A DNA stretch of 20,164 nucleotides, taken from Ktedonobacteraceae bacterium (GTDB lineage: Bacteria; Chloroflexota; Ktedonobacteria; Ktedonobacterales; Ktedonobacteraceae). The notes under the pieces were generated by a model. That model saw only the letters and a program-made list of their open reading frames with translations, searched no databases and was not told the DNA's origin. Both the position numbers and the translations under genes were made by a program. Positions 1 to 7,557 of this stretch are shown here, piece after piece. Every line of letters starts with the position of its first letter. Position 1 is the stretch's first letter. The stretch lies in the NCBI GenBank assembly GCA_014896635.1, contig JADBKA010000082.1:1-20164 (forward strand), read 5' to 3'.

Positions 1-18
1 GTATCTCTGGTGTCCATA

Positions 19-279
19 TCAGTAACCTGAGTCTTGCCCTGACAGCAGCCAGTTCACAGACACTCCCAGTGCTTGGGCGAAAGGCAGAATCTCGTAGTCG
101 TACACAGGTCGAGTGCCATGTTCTATGCGAGAGATTTTGGCCTGATCCATGTAATGGAGACCCAGTACCTGGAGTCTGGCCGCGAGGTCTGCTTGAGTAA
201 GATGTGGTTTAATCCTCAAACGACCTTCACTTACACGATCTCCGATAATATTCAGCTTCTTTTGAGTTTTTTCTGGCAT
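19..279 (-). CDS. XRE-family HTH transcriptional regulator, small
   Basis: This 86-residue protein is essentially one Cro/CI-type helix-turn-helix. The run LTQADLAARLQ followed by AKISRIEHGTRP and the FAQALGVSVNWLL tail is the classic HTH_3 layout at about residues 27-80. It has no other domain, so it is a DNA-binding dimer-type regulator. It starts at ATG 277-279 with only a weak ribosome site upstream and stops at TGA 19-21. It diverges from the DNA methyltransferase gene across a 118-bp gap with several dyads. Its size and position resemble controller (C) proteins of restriction-modification systems, which tune methylase and nuclease timing. That role is inference; it could also be an unrelated phage-type or toxin-linked regulator. 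Confidence 0.85.
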   Translation of the reverse strand: MPEKTQKKLNIIGDRVSEGRLRIKPHLTQADLAARLQVLGLHYMDQAKISRIEHGTRPVYDYEILPFAQALGVSVNWLLSGQDSGY

Positions 280-301
280 TGCTCACAGCAAGATCGCTAT
301 G

Positions 302-360
302 CTAATATTAGGGATATCTTACTCTGAGTCATGATTGAGAATATGCGTTATACACATATT
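302..360. promoter_or_regulatory. Dyads in the divergent regulator/methylase gap
   Basis: Three inverted repeats lie between the two divergent genes: the perfect 10-bp palindrome CTAATATTAG (302-311), ACTCTGAGT (321-329), and AATATG-N9-CATATT (340-360). The second reads TACT-CTG-AGTC, one base from the GACT-N3-AGTC shape of controller-protein boxes. They are plausible binding sites for the XRE protein encoded at 19-279. No binding is shown by the sequence alone. Confidence 0.4.
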
Positions 361-376
361 TTTTGAAATTTACAAT
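348..376 (+). promoter_or_regulatory. Probable promoter of the DNA methyltransferase gene
   Basis: TTATAC (348-353) and TACAAT (371-376) are separated by 17 bp, and the -35 lies inside the AATATG/CATATT dyad. The ribosome site AAGGAAG (383-389) ends 8 bases before ATG 398. Overlap with the dyad would let a bound regulator block transcription. Confidence 0.45.
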
Positions 377-397
377 GGATAGAAGGAAGACAGGAGC

Positions 398-2731
398 ATG
401 AGAGGAAAGCATTCGATTCGGCAGCCTCACATATCTGGTGGAGTAGATCAACGTGCATTATTTGATGAAGCTAGCGGAACTGACAATCCCGGCACTGAGT
501 CTTTAAGTCTGGCCGATGAGTGGTTGGAAGCCGGTTGGTTAACAGATTTTGCAACCGATACAAGGCTACAAAAGGCCAGCCGGGAATCAATAGCAAACCA
601 GGATAATCTCCGTTTAGTACAACGACAATTTAATGAACTACATGAAGAAATTTATAGAAAAGGTGGAATCAGGCCAACAAATGCAGCAATTGATGAGGTG
701 GGGAAATTAATATTCCTCAAAGTCCATACAGAAAAATATCCTGATTATGTCTTAACTGATGGTAGTGGATGTGGAAAAAGATTTTTGGATATTTTTAATA
801 GTGATTATATAAGAAAGAATGGTAACAAAGCGGCAAGGGAACTACAGGATGCTTTTCGAGAAATTTCCGTTCTCCCATGTTATCTATCTCATCTAAATGG
901 CGAGACTCAGAGTATCTTCCCTTATCAAGAGCCATTACGTCTTGAACATCCAGATGTTTTAGCAATGGCAGTAAAAATACTCTCCCCTTTATCGCTCTCC
1001 ATTCCTGATAATTTCCTGTTGGAGAATGTGCAAAAGCAATGGGAGTCCTTCTCGCATCAAGATCTGCTAGGAAGCGCATATGATGTCTTTTTACGAGGCA
1101 AGTATGACAGCGCCGGGGGTCTGGGGACGTATCTCACTCCTGATCAGGTGGTAGATTGTATGGTCAGGATGGCATTCAGCCATATCTCAGATGAGCAACT
1201 ATGGGCGGGAAAAGAAAACTTACCGGTATTCCGTGTAGGAGATATATGCTGCGGAACCGGCAGGTTTCTTGTCAGAGCACTGGCCGAGGTCAGAACTCGT
1301 ATTCTCAATACCTCTGGTAAGAGCAGGCAGGAGAAGCTTGACTGGCTTACTTTAATGAAACGTCATGCTTTTCTGGGGGCTGATCAATCCGCTTCGTCTA
1401 TTATCAAGGCGCGTATTAATTTCCTATTATTCGGAGAGCCGCATGCTCAATTATATACTGTAGAGGATTCTATTCTGGATGAACGCATCGACCATTTAGC
1501 AGGCAAGTTTGATCTTATCCTTACAAATCCCCCGTTTGGTGAGGGCAAGTATACGACACAATCAGGTCTGGAGAAATTACGCAGGCAAGACCTGGATCTA
1601 CAGCTTGGCTGGTCGTGGAAAACAAATGAACAGAAGAAAAAACCACTTTCACGTGCAGACCCGGCATTATTATTTATTGACCGTAATCTTCAGTTGCTAA
1701 AGCCAGGCGGATTGCTTTTGATTGTATTGCCTGATGGTATCTTAGAACCCGCTTATGCATATGCTCATCGTTACCTACTCAAGAAAGCAGCTCTGAAAGC
1801 GGTTGTCAGTCTGCCGCGAGATACCTTTGCGATGGCAGGAACTGTGGCGAAAACGAGTTTTCTCTGTTTACAAAAGAGGGAAGAGACGAAGAGCGATGGG
1901 AAAGAAACTGTTTTTATGGCCGTAGCCGATCACGTCGGGTATTTAAAAAAGGGAACAGTAGAAGTACCCGATCCTGAAGGAAATGATCTTCCTTTTATTG
2001 CCGACGTTTATGAAGATTTTCAGAAACAATCATTGCAGACGCAGCGCGAACTCAGCCGTGAACCAATGATCGTAGCGGTTCCTGCTGAAAAATTACAGGA
2101 CTCTCTGACATCACATACGTATCATTCTGATCGGCTACGTGCTGGACAACTGATCGCGGCCCTCAGCAAAGAGGTGTGTCGTTTACAAGATGTGGTAACA
2201 CTGGTGAAATCTCAGCAGGCGAACCGAACTGAAAAGACCGCTTATTTCATCTCTATTCTGCATGTTGATGAAAGATCTAATGTAGATTGGCAGACTGCTG
2301 CCACTTACATGCCTGCTTCAAAAGGTCTGCGCTGTTCTCCTGGAGATATTCTTTTCTCCTGCCTTAACCCATCGAAGATGAGAGTAACTGTAATTCCTGA
2401 TGGCATTCAAGGGGAAGTATTGTGCTCAATGGAGTTTGCTATTCTCCGTCCCAGGCAGGGAGAAGATCCCTATTTTATCGCGCTGGCGCTCAGGACCACA
2501 ACCTCGCAGCGCCAGATACTTCCTCTGGCAAAGGGTACATCAAGTTCTCGACGGCGTGTACGCGAACAGGATCTTACTGGTATTCTTCTTCCTTACCCGC
2601 AGCTTTCGCTAAGAAAGCAGATATCCGAGCAGTTCCGCACGGCTTTAGAAAGTGCTCGTAACGCTCTGAGCGATAATTGTGCTTCACTTTTGACTCTTGA
2701 GCGTTACATACAGAATAACCAGCAGCGATAG
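398..2731 (+). CDS. N6-adenine DNA methyltransferase with fused specificity-like domain (orphan)
   Basis: The product transfers methyl from SAM to adenine N6 in DNA. The 777-residue protein has an N-terminal region of about 230 residues that I do not recognise. A HsdM-like N6_Mtase domain follows, opening at GTYLTPDQV (243-251). SAM motif I is DICCGTGRF (282-290) and the catalytic motif IV is NPPF (377-380). KPGGLLLIVLPDG follows, and residues from about 580 to the end resemble an HsdS target-recognition half, with a final coiled stretch. It therefore looks like a fused M+S polypeptide, as in type IIG enzymes, but without a visible nuclease motif. No restriction gene lies nearby within the window, so it may be an orphan methylase or part of a system extending left of position 1. 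Its codon use is more AT-rich than the downstream genes, suggesting transfer. Confidence 0.88.
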   Translation: MRGKHSIRQPHISGGVDQRALFDEASGTDNPGTESLSLADEWLEAGWLTDFATDTRLQKASRESIANQDNLRLVQRQFNELHEEIYRKGGIRPTNAAIDEVGKLIFLKVHTEKYPDYVLTDGSGCGKRFLDIFNSDYIRKNGNKAARELQDAFREISVLPCYLSHLNGETQSIFPYQEPLRLEHPDVLAMAVKILSPLSLSIPDNFLLENVQKQWESFSHQDLLGSAYDVFLRGKYDSAGGLGTYLTPDQVVDCMVRMAFSHISDEQLWAGKENLPVFRVGDICCGTGRFLVRALAEVRTRILNTSGKSRQEKLDWLTLMKRHAFLGADQSASSIIKARINFLLFGEPHAQLYTVEDSILDERIDHLAGKFDLILTNPPFGEGKYTTQSGLEKLRRQDLDLQLGWSWKTNEQKKKPLSRADPALLFIDRNLQLLKPGGLLLIVLPDGILEPAYAYAHRYLLKKAALKAVVSLPRDTFAMAGTVAKTSFLCLQKREETKSDGKETVFMAVADHVGYLKKGTVEVPDPEGNDLPFIADVYEDFQKQSLQTQRELSREPMIVAVPAEKLQDSLTSHTYHSDRLRAGQLIAALSKEVCRLQDVVTLVKSQQANRTEKTAYFISILHVDERSNVDWQTAATYMPASKGLRCSPGDILFSCLNPSKMRVTVIPDGIQGEVLCSMEFAILRPRQGEDPYFIALALRTTTSQRQILPLAKGTSSSRRRVREQDLTGILLPYPQLSLRKQISEQFRTALESARNALSDNCASLLTLERYIQNNQQR

Positions 2732-2746
2732 TCAGCGAGAGCCGTC

Positions 2747-2776
2747 TTGTCCCACACCGTCTCGATGCGGTAATAT
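2747..2776 (+). promoter_or_regulatory. Probable promoter of the RiPP cassette
   Basis: TTGTCC (2747-2752) and TAATAT (2771-2776) are 18 bp apart, just after the methyltransferase stop. It lies 56 bp before the precursor ORF start. Because the downstream 41 bp match the start of the M48 peptidase gene, this may have been the original peptidase promoter. Confidence 0.45.
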
Positions 2777-2819
2777 ATGCTAGAGGCGTCGGGCCAGACT
2801 GTGACAGAGAAAGAACCGT

Positions 2820-2860
2820 GAGCACCAGCGTATGGAGCAGATTGATAACGAACGCCAGCA
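2820..2860. repeat. 41-bp perfect direct repeat, copy 1
   Basis: All 41 bases are identical to 5232-5272, offset exactly 2412 bp. The copy includes the 5' untranslated end and the first ten codons of the M48 peptidase gene, in the same frame. A further 7-base match (GACAGAG, 2803-2809 and 5226-5232) lies upstream, separated here by 11 extra bases. The repeat pair flanks the precursor, ATP-grasp and methyltransferase genes, so it looks like the scar of their insertion. Confidence 0.95.
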
Positions 2861-3011
2861 AAAAATGATACCTTTTTGCTTCCTTTTTGCCCAGGACGTA
2901 GAACTTAGCCGTGATGGTGAACAGACCGGTGGCGCTGAGACCGAAACGCAGACCAGCTATGATGGTATTGTACGAACTGACACCGAGGAAGACGAGGATG
3001 TAGACTCGTGA
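2832..3011 (+). CDS. Candidate graspetide (omega-ester peptide) precursor
   Basis: This 59-codon ORF starts at ATG 2832 and stops at TGA 3009-3011, sharing GTGA with the maturase start. Residues 1-11 (MEQIDNERQQK) equal the N-terminus of the M48 peptidase. A second possible start, Met12 (ATG 2865), has no visible ribosome site. Residues 12-21 (MIPFCFLFAQ) form a short hydrophobic leader segment loosely recalling the PFFARFL recognition helix of microviridin leaders. Residues 28-59 hold 8 Thr/Ser and 12 Asp/Glu with one Arg and no Lys, ending in an acidic tail. That is the donor and acceptor chemistry needed for side-chain ester rings. Asp-Gly pairs at 28-29 and 44-45 are natural aspartimide sites for the PIMT-like partner. 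Overlap and context strongly support a precursor; family assignment and cleavage site are inferred. Confidence 0.75.
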   Translation: MEQIDNERQQKMIPFCFLFAQDVELSRDGEQTGGAETETQTSYDGIVRTDTEEDEDVDS

Positions 3012-3997
3012 GGGAGGTACTCATTTTAACGCGGTCGGAAGATTCCCATATACCGCCTGTTATAGAAGAGATACGTGCAAGAGGTGCTCGCTCCCACTGT
3101 TTTAATCTGGCGGATTTTCCCGAAGATAGCGCATTGGATGCAATGTTTGCAGTGGATGACTGGTCTGGCATCATTACCTGTCGGGATCAACAGATTCTAT
3201 TGGATTCGCTGACCAGCATCTGGTGGCGAAGGCCGGAGCGATACAGAGCGCCAGAGGGCTATTCGCCGGGTGAGAAGACATTTCTTGAAGAAGAAGCCAA
3301 TCGTGGAATTGTGGGAGTGCTGGATAGCCTCTCACTTCACCATACGCTCTGGGTCAGCCGTCCCTATCATATTCGGCGGGCAGATCTTAAACCGCTGCAA
3401 CTTGCATCAGCTCAGCATCTTGGTCTACGTATTCCCAGAACTCTTGTCACTAACGATCCTGCTGCTGTACGCGAGTTCTACGATGAATGTCGGGGAGAGG
3501 TAGTCCTCAAAGCTGTCTCCAGAGGTGCGATAGAAGATCAGGCCCGCAGGCGCTTTATTTATACCAGTAAAGTGCAGCCGGAGCATCTCTCCGCATTGGA
3601 TGGGGTACGCATAACGGCACATCTGTTTCAAGAACGTCTCCCAAAACGTTTTGATTTGCGAGTCGTGGTGATTGGTCGCCAGGTCTTTGCCATAGAAATT
3701 CATTCTCAGCACAGTGAGCATGCCAGCCTGGATTTTCGGCGAGGATACCAGGATCTGGTCTACAAGGTTCATTCGCTGCCAGATGACATCAAAAAAAAAG
3801 CTCTTGCTCTTGTGCGTCTGTTTGAGCTTCAGTTCTCTTCGATGGACTTTATAGTCACTCCTCAAGGTGAATATGTATTTCTCGATCTCAATCCGAACGG
3901 TCAGTTTTACTGGCTTCAGCTTCGCCTGCTTTATCATTTACCTCTCAAAGAGGCTATGGCTGACCTGCTCGTTTTCCCGGAGGACTATCGCTTATGA
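3008..3997 (+). CDS. ATP-grasp ribosomal peptide maturase (MvdD/graspetide macrocyclase type)
   Basis: Enzymes of this family use ATP to activate Asp or Glu side chains of a precursor peptide and join them to Thr/Ser (ester) or Lys (amide), forming rings. The 329-residue protein carries the family marks in order: WWRRPE at 72-77, a Lys in VVLKAVS, the FDLRVVVIG strand (215-223), and SSMDF then FLDLNPNGQ at about 291-299, where Asp293 and Asn295 fit the metal-binding pair. The start is GTG 3008, because the protein then begins at the typical first strand (REVLILTRSED). It overlaps the precursor stop by 4 bases and the methyltransferase start by 4 bases, so all three are translationally coupled. 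D-alanine ligase-like enzymes share the fold, but the WWRRP motif and neighbours favour a peptide maturase. Confidence 0.88.
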   Translation: MREVLILTRSEDSHIPPVIEEIRARGARSHCFNLADFPEDSALDAMFAVDDWSGIITCRDQQILLDSLTSIWWRRPERYRAPEGYSPGEKTFLEEEANRGIVGVLDSLSLHHTLWVSRPYHIRRADLKPLQLASAQHLGLRIPRTLVTNDPAAVREFYDECRGEVVLKAVSRGAIEDQARRRFIYTSKVQPEHLSALDGVRITAHLFQERLPKRFDLRVVVIGRQVFAIEIHSQHSEHASLDFRRGYQDLVYKVHSLPDDIKKKALALVRLFELQFSSMDFIVTPQGEYVFLDLNPNGQFYWLQLRLLYHLPLKEAMADLLVFPEDYRL

Positions 3998-5193
3998 AAC
4001 CTGCACATGCTGCTTCTCAATCCACATATGATGCGCTTTCACTACAATTCCGCCAGCGGCTGGTCGCGTCTCTGATGGAGACGAAAAATCTCCGTTCGCC
4101 AACTCTGCAACAGGCATTCCTGATCACACCGCGTGAAGCGTTCGTGCCGTTTTTCTATGAGCGGCTAACGGATCAAAAGATGGAATGGAAGCAGAAGCAA
4201 GCTCACCAGATGTCTCCTGAAGAGTATCTGGCGCTGATCTATACAGATCAACCGCTGGTCACACACATTGATGAGCGAGGCTGGCCGATTAGTTCCAGTT
4301 CGATGCCTTCAGTAATGGGGAAGATGCTTGAAGCTCTTGATGTCAGACCGGGACAGAAAGTATTGGAGATAGGCACGGGAACAGGATATAACGCAGCTTT
4401 GCTGGCAAGATTAACTGGCCGTCCCTGTCTGGTGACAACGATAGAGTGTGATGAAATGCTGGCTGCCAGGGCAGAGAAGGCGCTGCAAGCAGTAATTGGA
4501 GATGGTATCGCCGTTCAGAGAGGGGATGGCTTTCAGGGGTACGCTCCCTTTGCACCCTATGATCGCCTGATCGCAACAGCAAGCGTTTCCGTTCTGCCGC
4601 AAGCCTGGATAGAGCAACTCGCTCCAGGGGGGCGCCTGGTGATGGATCTGCAAGGTTCACTTGCCAGCGGTTTTCTTGTACTGGAGAAAACTGCAACGGG
4701 AGCAGAAGGATATTTTCTTGCTGAACCACTACATTTCATGCCACTTATAACAAAAAAAATATCTTCTTCTAAGAAAACATCTATGTCACACCTGTTACAG
4801 CAACCTGTTTATGCTTCATTTCTCCTACAGAAAGATGATGCCTTTCCAGAGAAGTTCTTTGATCCGGCCTTCCGCTGGTTTTTGCAATGGCGGATTGCCG
4901 GATGTCAGGTCTGGAATCAGAAGCAGGTTCAGCGTGAGAGCGGAGCAGAGATCCACGCCATTTCTGCCATTGATCCGGGAAGTAGAGCAGTAGTGCGTTT
5001 CCAACGGCAGGCAAACGAAGAAGTGTGGCAAGGAAAGGTATATGGTTCAATAAATTTCTGGCAAAATCTTCAACATACTTATGAGGAGTTCGTTTCACTC
5101 GGAAATCCACAACAATCGTCATACCGGTTAATCGTGCAGCAAGCAGAAACTATGCTGATCACCGGTTCTTTTTCTTTCAAGCTTCCCTTTTGA
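3994..5193 (+). CDS. PIMT-like peptide O-methyltransferase of the ATP-grasp maturase system
   Basis: The 399-residue protein resembles protein-L-isoaspartate O-methyltransferases linked to ATP-grasp RiPP loci. The stretch from TDQPLVTHIDERGWP through SSSSMPS (100-106) leads to the SAM-binding motif VLEIGTGTGYN (123-133). A C-terminal region of about 160 residues (240-399) has no family that I recognise and is typical of the longer RiPP-associated forms. In described graspetides (fuscimiditide-type) such enzymes methylate an Asp of the cyclised peptide, which then collapses to an aspartimide. ATG 3994 overlaps the maturase stop as ATGA. A housekeeping PCMT is shorter, near 210 residues, and would not be coupled to an ATP-grasp gene. 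The exact methylation site on the peptide is unknown. Confidence 0.87.
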   Translation: MKPAHAASQSTYDALSLQFRQRLVASLMETKNLRSPTLQQAFLITPREAFVPFFYERLTDQKMEWKQKQAHQMSPEEYLALIYTDQPLVTHIDERGWPISSSSMPSVMGKMLEALDVRPGQKVLEIGTGTGYNAALLARLTGRPCLVTTIECDEMLAARAEKALQAVIGDGIAVQRGDGFQGYAPFAPYDRLIATASVSVLPQAWIEQLAPGGRLVMDLQGSLASGFLVLEKTATGAEGYFLAEPLHFMPLITKKISSSKKTSMSHLLQQPVYASFLLQKDDAFPEKFFDPAFRWFLQWRIAGCQVWNQKQVQRESGAEIHAISAIDPGSRAVVRFQRQANEEVWQGKVYGSINFWQNLQHTYEEFVSLGNPQQSSYRLIVQQAETMLITGSFSFKLPF

Positions 5194-5231
5194 TAAAAAT
5201 TTTGTAAAGGGGCTTTAGAGCTTACGACAGA

Positions 5232-5272
5232 GAGCACCAGCGTATGGAGCAGATTGATAACGAACGCCAGCA
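5232..5272. repeat. 41-bp perfect direct repeat, copy 2
   Basis: This copy contains the native start of the M48 peptidase gene (ATG 5244) and its immediate leader. It is identical to 2820-2860 and marks the right edge of the inserted RiPP cassette and the switch to GC-rich sequence. Confidence 0.95.
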
Positions 5273-6449
5273 GAAAGCGCGCGAATACGCCCGCATCCGC
5301 CGGCGACTCTCGCTTGGCAGTACAGCAGTTATGGGCATCGCTGCCATCCTGCTGATCGTGTTGCAGGTCGATAAGTGGTTACGCGACCAGATTCAGGCCG
5401 CGAGCAGCCAGTTCACATGGTTGGCCTGGCAGCCGTCTCCAGCGTATTCAGACTGGTATCCCGTGCAGATCCTGGTCTATCTCGTCATTGTGCTGCTTGT
5501 TGTAGAGATCGTCACGCTGCCGCTCTCCTACTACAGCGGCTTTGTGCTCTCGCATCGCTACGGCCTCTCGGTCATGACGCTCAGAGCCTGGATTGCCGAT
5601 CTGCTCAAAGGCGGCATACTCGGCCTGATCTTGCAGGCTTTTCTCGTCTCGCTCATCTATGCCCTGCTGGCCTATCAGCCGCAGACGTGGTGGCTCTGGG
5701 TCGCGCTGTTTCTGCTCTTCTTCTCCGTAATCATGGCGAACCTGGCCCCGGTGCTGATCTTTCCCCTCTTCTACAAATTCACGCCACTACCAGAGGGCGA
5801 GCTGACCCAGCGTCTGCTGGCGCTGGCCGCCCGCGCCAATACTCGCGTGCGTGGCGTCTTCACCATCCATATGAGCCGCAAAACCACCGCCGCCAACGCC
5901 GCGCTGATGGGCCTCGGCAACACACGGCGCATCGTCGTTGGCGACACCATGCTTGATCGCTATACGCCTGACGAGATCGAAGTTGTGCTCGCGCACGAAC
6001 TGGGACACCACGTCCATCGTGATATCTGGAAGATGATCGCGCTTGAGAGCGTCCTGATGCTGGTGGACCTCTTCTCCGCCAACCTCGTGCTGCACTGGAT
6101 TGTTGACGTACAGCACTACTATCGCTCGCTGACCGACCCGGCTACGCTGTTCTTCTTCGGCCTGCTCGCCGGCCTGTTCAGCCTGGTCATCATGCCGCTC
6201 AATAACGCGCACAGCCGTCATATTGAGCGCCAGGCCGACGAGTACGCGCTACAGATGACAAAAAAGGTTGAAGCTTTCAAAAGCGCCATGATGCGCCTGG
6301 CGAATCAGAATCTCAGCGAGATCAATCCGTCTCCGCTGATCGAATTTCTCTTCTACTCACATCCCTCGATTGCCCGGCGTCTCAAACATGCCGACGAGTT
6401 CGCGCAGCGGCCCGGAGCCGGCACAGCTACGCCTCAAGCAGCGTCTTGA
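5244..6449 (+). CDS. M48 family membrane metallopeptidase (Ste24/HtpX-like)
   Basis: This is a zinc-dependent integral membrane protease of 401 residues. The zinc site is HELGH at 251-255 with the third ligand Glu328 in HIERQADEYA. Membrane spans fall at about 24-42, 73-98, 120-143, 149-176, 263-285 and 299-320, and SYYSGFVLSHRYGLS (96-110) is the Ste24 N-domain signature. Family members clear misfolded membrane proteins or cut prenylated peptides. It starts 50 bp after the methyltransferase stop; only a weak promoter-like pair (TTGATA 5190-5195, TTTAGA 5214-5219) lies in the gap, so it may depend on read-through from the RiPP cassette. A role in leader removal is possible but unproven. Its last 23 bases overlap the converging oxidoreductase gene. 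Confidence 0.9.
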   Translation: MEQIDNERQQKAREYARIRRRLSLGSTAVMGIAAILLIVLQVDKWLRDQIQAASSQFTWLAWQPSPAYSDWYPVQILVYLVIVLLVVEIVTLPLSYYSGFVLSHRYGLSVMTLRAWIADLLKGGILGLILQAFLVSLIYALLAYQPQTWWLWVALFLLFFSVIMANLAPVLIFPLFYKFTPLPEGELTQRLLALAARANTRVRGVFTIHMSRKTTAANAALMGLGNTRRIVVGDTMLDRYTPDEIEVVLAHELGHHVHRDIWKMIALESVLMLVDLFSANLVLHWIVDVQHYYRSLTDPATLFFFGLLAGLFSLVIMPLNNAHSRHIERQADEYALQMTKKVEAFKSAMMRLANQNLSEINPSPLIEFLFYSHPSIARRLKHADEFAQRPGAGTATPQAAS

Positions 6450-7506
6450 GCGTTGCCAGTCGCTCGCCGGCCTCGTCAACCGAACCTTCGGGCAGCGCCA
6501 GCAGCGGCTCATCGACGCCCGCCGCGACCCATTGATCGAGCTTTGCAACAAATGCGGCGGGACGTCCGATGATCGTCACAGCATCGAGCATGCGCGGACT
6601 GACCGCCTCGACCGCTGTCTTCATGCCCTGCTGCCAGCCGGCGATCACCGCCTGCACCTCTTCGGTAAAGCCGTGCCGTTCCAGCATCTGTGCATAGTAC
6701 ACGCCCATCTTGCCGATATAGTAGGCCAGCATCGCAGCAGCCTGCTGGCGCGCCGTCCGCTCTTCCTCTTCTGTCGCGTTCTCCGCCAGCAGCACACTGG
6801 TGATGTAGGGCGCGATGGCGGCGCTGTGTGGCGGACGCCCGGCCAGGCGTGCGCCTTCGTCCAGTTGTGCGCGCAGTTCTCCCCATTTGTCGCCGGGCCA
6901 GTAGATGGGCAGCACGCCCTCGGCGATCTCGCCCGACTGTATCACATTTTTCGGACCCATCGCCGCGATATAGATGGGAATATCGGCGCGCAGCGGCTTG
7001 AAACGCAGCTTGAAGCCACGTTCGAGATTGAAGAACTCGCCGTGATAGATCAGCTTTTCCCCGCGCAGGATCATGCGGATAATCTCGACGTACTCACGAG
7101 TACGCCTGAGCGGCTTTGTGAAGGGAACGCCATGCCAGTGCTCGACGACGTTGGCGCCGGATGGACCCAGACCCAGAATGATGCGCCCGCCCGAACGCTC
7201 ATCCAGCGTGGCGGCGGAACTGGCGATCAGAGCCGGCGTGCGCGAATAAATATTGGCGACGCCGGCGCCGATCTTGATGCGCGTCGTTGCGCGTACCAGG
7301 TCGGCCATCGACGTAAAGAGTTCGTATCCCCACGATTCACCGAGCCAGACCGAATCGAAGCCCAGCTCGTCGGCAATCTTCACCTTCTCAACTACCTGCT
7401 CCCACTGGTGGGGAAAATTGGGCGACTCGGCGGTGAAGCCGACCCGCGTACGATAGGCCCGGCGTGCCTTGCCACTTGAAATATCAGAGCCGCTGTCAGT
7501 CGTCAT
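6427..7506 (-). CDS. LLM-class (luciferase-like) flavin/F420-dependent oxidoreductase
   Basis: The 359-residue protein has the bacterial luciferase-like TIM-barrel pattern: VKIADELGFDSVWLGES near the N-terminus, IKIGAGVANIYSRTPALIASSAATLDE, then RIILGLGPSG. Later, PIYIAAMGPKNVIQSGEIAEGVLP is the cofactor and substrate face. Relatives include F420-dependent tetrahydromethanopterin reductase and many sugar- or xenobiotic-oxidising enzymes, so the substrate cannot be named. F420 rather than FMN is the more likely cofactor from family resemblance. The start ATG 7504-7506 follows an AAAGGA ribosome site. It lies 51 bp after the membrane-protein gene on the same strand, so both are probably transcribed from the PadR-controlled promoter. 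Confidence 0.9.
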   Translation of the reverse strand: MTTDSGSDISSGKARRAYRTRVGFTAESPNFPHQWEQVVEKVKIADELGFDSVWLGESWGYELFTSMADLVRATTRIKIGAGVANIYSRTPALIASSAATLDERSGGRIILGLGPSGANVVEHWHGVPFTKPLRRTREYVEIIRMILRGEKLIYHGEFFNLERGFKLRFKPLRADIPIYIAAMGPKNVIQSGEIAEGVLPIYWPGDKWGELRAQLDEGARLAGRPPHSAAIAPYITSVLLAENATEEEERTARQQAAAMLAYYIGKMGVYYAQMLERHGFTEEVQAVIAGWQQGMKTAVEAVSPRMLDAVTIIGRPAAFVAKLDQWVAAGVDEPLLALPEGSVDEAGERLATLKTLLEA

Positions 7507-7557
7507 TGCTCAGTATCCTTTCGTCAGGACGATCTTTGTCGTACGTCTTATTATACG

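Noticed and set aside
2905..3174. Minus-strand 89-codon ORF as an alternative RiPP precursor
   Set aside because: It overlaps the precursor and maturase on the wrong strand and lacks the Thr/acid-rich core.
2820..5272. Insertion sequence or composite transposon
   Set aside because: No transposase gene or terminal inverted repeats are visible; only the direct repeat is present.
6370..7479. Long plus-strand ORF of 369 codons
   Set aside because: It lies opposite the luciferase-like oxidoreductase gene, has low-complexity Arg/His/Asp-rich sequence and no domain; it is a high-GC shadow.
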